Source: UBA6168 sp964423205 (GTDB taxonomy: Bacteria; Bacteroidota; Bacteroidia; Chitinophagales; Saprospiraceae). From it: a stretch of 64,000 bases of DNA. The stretch's first letter is position 1, and every line of letters starts with the position of its first letter. The notes under the pieces were generated by a model. That model searched no databases and was not told the origin of the DNA. It saw only the letters and a program-made list of their open reading frames with translations. Made by a program: the position numbers and the translations under genes. Below are positions 34,719 through 42,118 of the stretch, in pieces. The stretch spans positions 1-64,000 of the forward strand of contig CAYRDX010000005.1 of NCBI GenBank assembly GCA_964423205.1, in the 5' to 3' direction.

Positions 34719-36701
34719 ATGAAATTTGGAACATTGACTTTTTTCTTAACCCTGATAACTCTGACCAGTCTGTTTTCTCAAAAAAAAGACCCTATTCTGT
34801 TTAAAGCCGGCAATCAGAATGTTCATCTTTCAGAGTTCAAGTACATTTATGAAAAAACCAATGGCTCAGTAGCAGATTTTTCAAAAGCTTCTCTGCAGGA
34901 GTATCTGGATCTTTATGTTAACTTCAAGTTGAAGGTCCAAAAAGCCAAAGACATGAGGCTGGATACGATTGACGCCTTAATTGATGAATTGGCTGGTTAT
35001 CGTCGCCAACTGGCGGATAGTTATCTGATAGACAGGGAGGTAACCGAAAAACTGGTTAAGGAAGCTTATGAACGTTCAAGATTTGATGTTGAAGTTTCCC
35101 ACATCCTGTTTTCACTACCTGAAAACTCAACACCTGAAGACACACTCCAAGCCTGGAAAAGGTGTACTGAAGTGTTAGAAAAACTAAAGCAGGAAAAGGA
35201 TTTCGGAGAAATGGCGCTCATGTATTCCAATGATCCTTCAGTCAAAGATAACAAGGGCTACATTGGTTTTGTCAACGTACTTTTTCCCAATGGTTTTTAT
35301 GCTCTGGAAACTGCTGCCTATGCTTCGGAATCAGAAAAGATTACCGGTCCTATCAAGACTTCACAGGGTTATCATATTCTTAAGGTACACAATAAACGGC
35401 CAGCCCGTGGAGAAATTGAGGTTTTGCATATCCTGATTAGACTAGAAGAAGCCGCATCAATGGTGGAAAACAGATTGCGGATTGACTCCATCTATGGCGC
35501 ATTGAGAAATGGTGCCAACTTTGAAGAACTGGCCCGAAAGTATTCACAAGATCAATTCACAGCTGAGAAAGGCGGTTATATTGGTTTCTTCGGAATTAAC
35601 CGCTATGAAAAAGGCTTCGAAGATGCAGCTTATGCCATTCCAGAAGATGGTGGTATATCTCCGGTTACTGAATCATCCATTGGGTGGCACATCATTAAAC
35701 GGATAAGCCTTAAAAACAATGAACCCTTTGCCCAATTGAAAGCAAAGTTCCAAAATGCTGTAAAGGAGGATGCCAGATTCCAATTGGCTAAACAAGCCAT
35801 GGTTGAACGGATAAAAAAGGAAAGCCAATTTAAGGAAACCCGTACAACCCTTGAGCAACTCATTCACTCCTTAGAAAGCGATACTTCGCTTACTTTCCTT
35901 ACCTACAAATGGAAAGCACCTGAAAAGCCCTCGCCAAAGACTTTATTTTCTTTTGGCAAAGACTTAACAATCACAGAAGGAGATTTTGCGAATTACCTTC
36001 AACGTTCATCAAGACAACGACAGCAACTTTCTGAACTTGGAATCAGACCGGTTGTTGAGTTGCTGTACGAGGAATACATCGGTGAAAATGCCTTGAAGTA
36101 CGAGGAGAAAAATTTGGAATTGAAGTATCCTGAGTTTAAGTCGCTCATGCGTGAATATGAGGAAGGAGTTCTTCTTTTTGAGGTGACAAAGATGGAAGTG
36201 TGGGATAAGGCTTCGCTGGATACAGTTGGCCTTCAAAAGTTTTATGAAGAGAATAAACAACGGTATCAGTGGGAAGAAAGAGTCTTAGTTAGTCAATATA
36301 CTCTTTCTGAAAATGCAAAAGATCTGGCGCCGATAGTACGGAATTTCTGTCAGACGAGGAGCAGCGATGAAGTTTTGCAGGAATTCAACAGAGAAGAATC
36401 GGGCAGAATTTTATATGCCATGGAGAAGATTTATGAAAAAGGAAGAAATGAGGTATTGGAACAACTGCCCTGGAAAGTGGGTTCAGTTTCTCCTGTTGAA
36501 ATAAGTCGGCGAGATGGTTCAGCCAATTTCTTTAAAATCGAGAAAATACTGCCCCCAGGCCAGAAATCTCTGCAGGATGCCAGAGGTTATGTAGTAGCTG
36601 ATTATCAGGATTTCCTTGAAAAACAATGGATGCAACAGCTTAAAAAAGATTACAAGGTGTCCATTAAGAAAAGAGTTTTTAACCGCCTTATTTCGAAATG
36701 A
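34719..36701 (+). CDS. Peptidylprolyl isomerase with two parvulin domains
   Basis: This 660-residue exported protein (signal peptide to about residue 21) has a SurA/PrsA-like N-terminal helical region and two parvulin domains at about 120-225 and 232-335 (VSHILFSLPENS...YHILKVHNKR and VLHILIRLEEAA...WHIIKRISL). A long helical C-terminus follows. It should act in the periplasm on folding or delivery of outer membrane proteins. Its stop overlaps the next start (ATGA at 36698), so the two are translationally coupled. Confidence 0.9.
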   Translation: MKFGTLTFFLTLITLTSLFSQKKDPILFKAGNQNVHLSEFKYIYEKTNGSVADFSKASLQEYLDLYVNFKLKVQKAKDMRLDTIDALIDELAGYRRQLADSYLIDREVTEKLVKEAYERSRFDVEVSHILFSLPENSTPEDTLQAWKRCTEVLEKLKQEKDFGEMALMYSNDPSVKDNKGYIGFVNVLFPNGFYALETAAYASESEKITGPIKTSQGYHILKVHNKRPARGEIEVLHILIRLEEAASMVENRLRIDSIYGALRNGANFEELARKYSQDQFTAEKGGYIGFFGINRYEKGFEDAAYAIPEDGGISPVTESSIGWHIIKRISLKNNEPFAQLKAKFQNAVKEDARFQLAKQAMVERIKKESQFKETRTTLEQLIHSLESDTSLTFLTYKWKAPEKPSPKTLFSFGKDLTITEGDFANYLQRSSRQRQQLSELGIRPVVELLYEEYIGENALKYEEKNLELKYPEFKSLMREYEEGVLLFEVTKMEVWDKASLDTVGLQKFYEENKQRYQWEERVLVSQYTLSENAKDLAPIVRNFCQTRSSDEVLQEFNREESGRILYAMEKIYEKGRNEVLEQLPWKVGSVSPVEISRRDGSANFFKIEKILPPGQKSLQDARGYVVADYQDFLEKQWMQQLKKDYKVSIKKRVFNRLISK

Positions 36702-37603
36702 CAGATAACTTCAAGAATATGTTCGCCCCCTTACGATGGTCTGCATTTTATTCGAAGGTGTTGTCACTGACCACCATAATTGCCTTGCTCGTTATCATGG
36801 GATGTAATTCTGATAAAGGCAGTAAATCGAAAGGCGACAGGCAACTCGCAAAGGTTTTCAACAAGTCGCTCTATCTTTCTGACTTGGAAGGCATGCTTCC
36901 AGAAGGGATTTCATCAGAAGACAGCTCTCTCATTATCAAAGCATATGTCGATAACTGGGTAAGGGAAACTGCTTTTTTACACGAAGCAGAAAACAACTTG
37001 CCAAAGGGAATAGATATCGACAGATTGGTAAACAACTACCGTGCATCGCTATTAAAAAACAACTATGAAAATATCTTAGTGAATGAATTTCTGGATTCGT
37101 TGGTCCCTGAAGAGGAACTTCAGTCTTTCTACGAAAAGAATAAGGAACAATATCAGCTGGAAACACCAATTATGAGGTGCCTTTTTGTCAAAGCTCCCCT
37201 AAATTCATCATCTATCAATGAAGCACAACGTTGGTGGAATAGTGGAAAAGAAGATGATCTACAAAATTTCAAAATTTGGGGAAATAGTAACGCCGTCATA
37301 CAACATCTCGACGATGATATCTGGCACAAAATCGATGAAATAGCGGCTTTCTTACCAAGGGGAGCTCTTACGGTCGATAATGTGAGAAAAGATCAGGACT
37401 TTGTTCAGAAGGATAACGGATTCATATACTTCTTCAGAGTAATAGAATTAGTGAGGCGACCCGAAATTGCGCCACTTTCTTATATTGAAGCACAAGCCAG
37501 AAAGGTCATCCTCCATAAGCGAAAAACCGAGCTGCTGGATGAAATGAAAGAAAAGTTTTATCAGGATGCCAATAGAAAAAACAACGTAAAAATCTATCAA
37601 TAA
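36698..37603 (+). CDS. SurA-N-like lipoprotein
   Basis: The 301-residue protein has a long N-region and a lipobox (LLVIMGC) near residue 36. The rest is helical and resembles the chaperone (SurA-N) part of parvulin-type proteins, without a recognisable isomerase domain. The overlap with the two-parvulin gene suggests a joint role in outer membrane protein biogenesis. No exact family name can be given. Confidence 0.75.
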   Translation: MTDNFKNMFAPLRWSAFYSKVLSLTTIIALLVIMGCNSDKGSKSKGDRQLAKVFNKSLYLSDLEGMLPEGISSEDSSLIIKAYVDNWVRETAFLHEAENNLPKGIDIDRLVNNYRASLLKNNYENILVNEFLDSLVPEEELQSFYEKNKEQYQLETPIMRCLFVKAPLNSSSINEAQRWWNSGKEDDLQNFKIWGNSNAVIQHLDDDIWHKIDEIAAFLPRGALTVDNVRKDQDFVQKDNGFIYFFRVIELVRRPEIAPLSYIEAQARKVILHKRKTELLDEMKEKFYQDANRKNNVKIYQ

Positions 37604-37826
37604 GCTTAATATTGCAGCCTTTTAGACTTTGTGAATCCTCGCGTTGAAGTTTTTGAATGATTAGTGAATTGCAGAAAAAGTGGAAAATTTTTGGATAAGC
37701 TGAGTTTTGACTTACGATTCCAGTCCATTATTAGAGTTTTAATTAACTTTTAGACTGCGCTTCTGCGTGAATTTTGTTTTAGTGCCGGATTTATAGAATT
37801 ATTCAATTTTGAGAATTAAAGTGGTT

Positions 37827-39188
37827 ATGTTCAAGAATTTACTTGTTTGCCTGGCCTTTCTGTTGGCTTCTTCTGTTTTGTTTGCTCAAAAGAAGTTGGT
37901 TGAAAAAATTATTGCCAATGTTGGGTCTGAGATCATTTTATTGTCGGATCTCGAGGACCAGTACGCCCTTCTCCTGGAAAGACAAGGAAAATTACCCGCC
38001 GATGCCAGATGTTTTATTTTAGACAATCTCCTTTCTGAAAAATTGTTAATAAATCAGGCAATACTCGACAGCGTTTTAGTGAGTGATGAGGAGGTGGAAG
38101 TACAGCTCAATGCACGTATTGATCAGATTTTGGATTACATGGCTGGCGACATTTCTCAATTTGAAAACTACTATGGGCAAACCGTTTCTGAGGTAAAAGA
38201 CGCTTTCAGGGAAGACTTGAGAAATCAGTTGCTGTCAACCCGGATGCGAAGTAAAGTCATGGAAAACATTTCCGTGACACCTTCTGAAGTCAAGAAGTTT
38301 TTCAGGAATATACCACGTGACAGCCTTCCATATTTTAATTCCGAAGTTGAAATTGGTGAAATTGTCTACAAACCCAAAGTCAACTCAGAAGAAAGACAAA
38401 AAGCCATTGAAAAACTAAAAGCACTGAGAAAACGGATAATTGAAGGAGGGGAAAAATTCGAGGAAATAGCCAAAAAGTTTTCAGATGACTTCGCCAGTGC
38501 AAGAATAGGTGGTGACCTTGGGTGGACCAAACGGGGAAAGTTCGTTCCTGAATTTGAAGCAGCAGCTTATAAGCTGGAGCCTGGTGAAATTTCGCAAGTT
38601 GTTGAATCAGAATTTGGGTTCCACCTCATACAGCTGATCGGTCGAAGAGGAAATTCTATAAACACAAGACATATTTTGGTAAAAGCTGAGATCACGGAGG
38701 CAGATTTGACTTTGGCAAAATCTGTACTGGATTCTATCAGGTCATTAATTTTATCAGACAGTATGACTTTCTCTGAAGCAGTCAAAAAGATTGGTTATGA
38801 CAAGGTCCAAAGCTACAACAACGATGGTAAAATGATTAATCCCGCTTCTGGGAATACTTTTTATGAAATAGCAGATTTAGAGCCTGATATTTATTTTACT
38901 ATAGACACAATGAATGTCGGTGGAGTCAGTAAACCATTTTCATTCGCTGACCCACGCAGCGAGACTTACTTCAGGGTTGTTCAATTGCAAAGCCGCACTG
39001 AACCTCATCTGGCCAGTTTGGAAAGAGATTATTCAAAGATTCAAACAGCAGCAATTGAACAGAAAAAAGCTTCACATCTGTCCGAATGGATTTCTCAGAG
39101 AGTTGATGCTACCTACATCAAGATAGATCCATACTATGGTGCATGTCCTGTTTTGAATAAATGGAAGGCATATAAACTTACTCCATAG
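37827..39188 (+). CDS. surA: SurA-like peptidylprolyl isomerase
   Basis: This periplasmic chaperone for outer membrane proteins is 453 residues long from ATG 37827, which gives the signal peptide MFKNLLVCLAFLLASSVLFA. The N-terminal domain (KIIANVGSEIILLSDLEDQY) is characteristic of SurA. A first parvulin domain spans about 170-275 (VEIGEIVYKP...FHLIQLIGRR), and a second, weaker one begins at NTRHILVKAEI. The gene lies 223 bp after the preceding pair and is the third parvulin-related gene in a row. Confidence 0.9.
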   Translation: MFKNLLVCLAFLLASSVLFAQKKLVEKIIANVGSEIILLSDLEDQYALLLERQGKLPADARCFILDNLLSEKLLINQAILDSVLVSDEEVEVQLNARIDQILDYMAGDISQFENYYGQTVSEVKDAFREDLRNQLLSTRMRSKVMENISVTPSEVKKFFRNIPRDSLPYFNSEVEIGEIVYKPKVNSEERQKAIEKLKALRKRIIEGGEKFEEIAKKFSDDFASARIGGDLGWTKRGKFVPEFEAAAYKLEPGEISQVVESEFGFHLIQLIGRRGNSINTRHILVKAEITEADLTLAKSVLDSIRSLILSDSMTFSEAVKKIGYDKVQSYNNDGKMINPASGNTFYEIADLEPDIYFTIDTMNVGGVSKPFSFADPRSETYFRVVQLQSRTEPHLASLERDYSKIQTAAIEQKKASHLSEWISQRVDATYIKIDPYYGACPVLNKWKAYKLTP

Positions 39189-39314
39189 GCAGTTTTTCAT
39201 TGACGATCAGGGTTAATAAAAGAAGTCATTCAAGGCTCAAAAAGCCTGAATTTCCATGATTCTTACTCCCAATTAGTATCAAAAAAATTAGATGATTATT
39301 ACCGAACAATTCTG

Positions 39315-39348
39315 CACCAACCCTGTTGAGGTTGGTGAATCTCAACAG
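39315..39348 (+). promoter_or_regulatory. Alternative hairpins in a lipoprotein leader
   Basis: CACCAACC (39315-39322) pairs perfectly with GGTTGGTG (39330-39337). CTGTTGAG (39323-39330) pairs perfectly with CTCAACAG (39341-39348). The two 8-bp stems share sequence and exclude one another. They lie about 53 nt before the lipoprotein ATG at 39401. A regulatory role is inference. Confidence 0.45.
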
Positions 39349-39400
39349 TTATAGAGTTGGGTAATTAATTTCACTAAAAACTAAAAACTTAATTTAGACT

Positions 39401-39943
39401 ATGAAAAAGGTATTAGCAATTGCCACATTTGCTCTCGTTTTCGCTGCTTGCAGTAACGTTGGCAAGTTCAAACCTCTCATTGAAGAACTTGCTGCTAACT
39501 GGGATTCTACTACAGCCTCTATTACTGATTTCACTACTAATGTAAAAGATTCGCAGGCGGAATGGATGAACACCTTGAATGAAATGCAATTGGCACCTGA
39601 GTTTATGGCAAAGTGGAAGGATGATGCAAAGAATAAGTACACTGAAATTCAAACTGCCGCACAAACCAGCTCCACTGATTTCGCAGCATTGGCATCTGAA
39701 TTGGACGCGTTTATTGGCACCTGGCAGGAAAAAGCAACTGACCTTCAAGGCCTAAAAGATGGCTTAGAAGCAGGTAAACTCGAAGGAGATGTTCAGGCCA
39801 AAATTACAGACCTCACCAGTGCTGCCAGTGATGCAACCACTAAATTAGGTGAATGGACTACTAAATTTGAACAGGTAAAAGCATCTGCAGCTTCGGTTAA
39901 ACAAATGTTTGATGAACTCATGGCAACTACGACACCCAAGTAA
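39401..39943 (+). CDS. Helical lipoprotein of unknown function
   Basis: The 180-residue protein begins with a lipoprotein signal (MKKVLAIATFALVFAAC, Cys17). The mature part is almost entirely helical, rich in Ala, Thr, Lys and Asp, with coiled-coil-like spacing. It may be an abundant periplasmic or surface lipoprotein, judged by its strong terminator and structured leader. I do not recognise a family. Confidence 0.85.
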   Translation: MKKVLAIATFALVFAACSNVGKFKPLIEELAANWDSTTASITDFTTNVKDSQAEWMNTLNEMQLAPEFMAKWKDDAKNKYTEIQTAAQTSSTDFAALASELDAFIGTWQEKATDLQGLKDGLEAGKLEGDVQAKITDLTSAASDATTKLGEWTTKFEQVKASAASVKQMFDELMATTTPK

Positions 39944-39960
39944 GATTGAAATTGCCAACA

Positions 39961-40008
39961 AAAAAAAATGGACTTGGTGCAACTTAGCTGCCAAGTCCAT
40001 TTTTTTTT
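39961..40008 (+). terminator. Strong intrinsic terminator
   Basis: An A-rich arm plus ATGGACTTGG pairs with CCAAGTCCAT plus a run of nine T. It follows the lipoprotein stop codon by 17 bp. Confidence 0.92.
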
Positions 40009-40069
40009 AATTTTTCTTCATAAATAAAGAACCAACTGTTTTTTCTCTTTGAAAAATTTTTTACATTTG

Positions 40070-40147
40070 ACCCGTTAGTTGGAAATTTCTTTTCAGCATT
40101 TCCTTTTGCTGATCTTCCACTAACGCCTTCTCGGAGCGTTTTTGAAA
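40070..40147 (+). ncRNA. Candidate small RNA
   Basis: A -7 box TACATTTG (40062-40069) directly precedes a highly structured stretch. CGTTAGTTGGAA (40073-40084) pairs with TTCCACTAACG (40115-40125) with one bulge. TCAGCA/TGCTGA forms an inner stem. A second hairpin, AACGC...GCGTT followed by TTT, could end it. There is no reading frame. The lipoprotein terminator lies upstream and the convergent oxidoreductase terminator downstream, so it would be an independent unit. No known RNA family is recognised. Confidence 0.4.
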
Positions 40148-40149
40148 CT

Positions 40150-40183
40150 GTAACTCCTATTACTTATAGGAGTTACATTTTTT
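40150..40183. terminator. Perfect 11-bp hairpin terminator
   Basis: GTAACTCCTAT pairs with ATAGGAGTTAC around TACTT, followed by ATTTTTTT on the plus strand. It abuts the stop codon of the oxidoreductase gene on the minus strand and could also close the small RNA candidate on the plus strand. Confidence 0.75.
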
Positions 40184-41148
40184 TAATGCATATCCAATAC
40201 AACTTTTCCAAATTGTTCCTCATTTTCTAACCGCTTGAAAGCATGTTTGCTATCTTTCAGAGAATAAATTGAGTCAATAATTGGCACCACTTTGTAGAAA
40301 TTCACAAAATCCAACATTTCAGAAAAATCCCTGTCAGAGCCCATTGTCGAACCAAGAATGGATAGTTGCCTCCAGAAAATCAATTGGGGACTCAATTTTT
40401 GGATATTACCTTGCCCTCCACCATAAAGACCTATCCGTGCCCCTTGATTACAAATCTTCAAAAGTTTGGAAAAATCCTCACCTGCTGCACTGTCAATTAT
40501 TATATCAACCCCGCCAGAAACCAGCTCTAACTCTTTTAGCCAATTATCGTTTTTGTAATTTACTCCTGCCTTAACTCCCATATCTATAGCCTTGTCGATT
40601 TTCCAATCTTTTCCGGAAGTAACAAAAACTTCCAGCCCTTGCGCTAAAGCAAACTGGCAACAAAGCAATGCTACCCCTCCCCCGATACCTGTAATTAGAA
40701 TCTTTTCACCAGTCTTAGCATGGCATCTTTTAAACAAAACTCTGTAGGCTGTCAATCCGGCAAGCGGTAAAGCACCCCCTTCTGAATACGAAAGATGTGA
40801 TGGTTTTGGATAAATTTGATTTGAACCAACTTTTAAAAACTGAGCGAAAGTTCCATGAGTTGGTGATCCAAGAATATGATAATCCTTGGACTGGGCTTTT
40901 TCTTCTGTTCCCCATCTCCAACCTGGCTGTATCACTACTTCGCTCCCTTCAAATGAACCACAAGCATCAGATCCAAGTATAATCGGGAAATTCAATCCAG
41001 GATACATTCTTTTACATATCCAGATATCTCTATGATTTAGAGCCGCTGCCTTCACCTCAACAATAGACATACCTACTTCCTCCTCTGGTTCTGGAAATAC
41101 ACTCAAAGTTGGATAATCTGAATTTTCCTGAAGAGCCAATGCTTTCAT
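40183..41148 (-). CDS. Medium-chain (MDR) zinc-type or quinone oxidoreductase
   Basis: The 321-residue protein has the GroES-like N-terminal domain (ALNHRDIWICKRMYPGLNFP) and a Rossmann fold with GIGGGVALLCCQFALAQG near residue 152. The structural-zinc Cys quartet of alcohol dehydrogenases is absent, so a quinone-oxidoreductase-like NAD(P)H enzyme is most likely. The substrate is unknown. ATG 41148 is used; the frame extends two codons upstream to a TTG. Confidence 0.88.
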   Translation of the reverse strand: MKALALQENSDYPTLSVFPEPEEEVGMSIVEVKAAALNHRDIWICKRMYPGLNFPIILGSDACGSFEGSEVVIQPGWRWGTEEKAQSKDYHILGSPTHGTFAQFLKVGSNQIYPKPSHLSYSEGGALPLAGLTAYRVLFKRCHAKTGEKILITGIGGGVALLCCQFALAQGLEVFVTSGKDWKIDKAIDMGVKAGVNYKNDNWLKELELVSGGVDIIIDSAAGEDFSKLLKICNQGARIGLYGGGQGNIQKLSPQLIFWRQLSILGSTMGSDRDFSEMLDFVNFYKVVPIIDSIYSLKDSKHAFKRLENEEQFGKVVLDMH

Positions 41149-41500
41149 AATCAATCAAATTGTAATTCATCACCTTAGCAAAAGGTGGTTGAAGTTATCT
41201 GTATTTCCTTAACTGAAGTTATAAACAAAACAAAAGGTACTGTAATTAGGTACTTGAGCCTGACCGAAATAATTAAAATACTGACTCAGACCAGGCAAAT
41301 TAGATATGAAACCGTTTGAACCCTGTGATTAAGATATCCATTCTGACAGGATTGTTTCCATGGATAAATCACACTATAGAAAATCACGATTATTTAGAAA
41401 AAAAAAGATGTGTGAATTAGGTAAAACAGATGAAAGGCTTTAACTTGGTTCCACAAATTGCAGCACATTTATCATCCAAAAACTTGATGCTGCAAACTAA

Positions 41501-41792
41501 TTATAATCTCATGAACATGCCCAAAAACGAAGTCGGCTTATCAAAGCCGACTTTTTTTTTCATTCATTTCAACCTTAAAAGAGTAAGCCGCCCCTTAATA
41601 AAAAGGGACGACCCACTATTAACAAATTATAATCCCATGAACATATTCAAAACTGAGTTGAGCCAATTAATGGCTCTATAAATTGCATAGAACAATAACA
41701 ATTTGGCTCCAAAGAGTTTTCGGGTAAAAAAGGCAAGCTACAACGTGAGGGAAAATTGCAGCCTGCCGCTGATTTTATAATCCCATGAACAT
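41501..41792 (+). repeat. Three-copy TTATAATCYCATGAACAT motif with hairpins
   Basis: The 18-bp motif occurs at 41501-41518, 41627-41644 and 41775-41792. After copy 1 comes a 9-bp stem AGTCGGCTT/AAGCCGACT with a T run, which is a good terminator. After copy 2 the aligned position carries a different stem, GAGCCA/TGGCTC. Copy 3 has no clear stem. Each motif contains an ATGAAC that could start a short peptide, but none looks like a real protein. The surrounding gap 41155-42118 (964 bp) holds nothing else I can identify apart from the terminator at 42003. Confidence 0.6.
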
Positions 41793-42002
41793 ATTTCTAA
41801 ATGTGTTGCGTGCCTTCTGCCTCGACCCACTTATCACGATGCAAATATTTCAATTATTCTTGCCGTATTCAAGAACAACTTTTTATCGTTGTTATATTTG
41901 TATTTTTATTAATTAATAGTATTGACGGTCAGACATACCGCTTTTCTTAGGCAAGAAAAAGAAATCCCTTTTGAAGGATTTTTGAAGGATTGTGAAAATA
42001 AA

Positions 42003-42032
42003 ACAAAAAAAAGTCGCACAAATTGTGCGACT
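42003..42032 (-). terminator. Terminator after the dockerin/T9SS gene
   Basis: On the minus strand AGTCGCACAA/TTGTGCGACT forms a 10-bp stem followed by a run of eight T, 87 bp after the stop codon at 42119. Confidence 0.88.
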
Positions 42033-42118
42033 CATTAGCAATGATAAAATTCCACGAATAAAAAATAAGCTCTTGAGTATAAGTACGTGATTTGAAAGTT
42101 AATCGTCTTTCATCCCTA

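Noticed and set aside
40073..40125. tRNA or known riboswitch at the small RNA candidate
   Set aside because: The stems do not form a cloverleaf and no known riboswitch core is recognised; the convergent downstream gene also excludes a leader role.
41430..41681. An 83-codon frame through the triplicated motif
   Set aside because: It reads straight through a strong terminator hairpin and two repeat copies, so the repeated peptide is a by-product of the DNA repeat.
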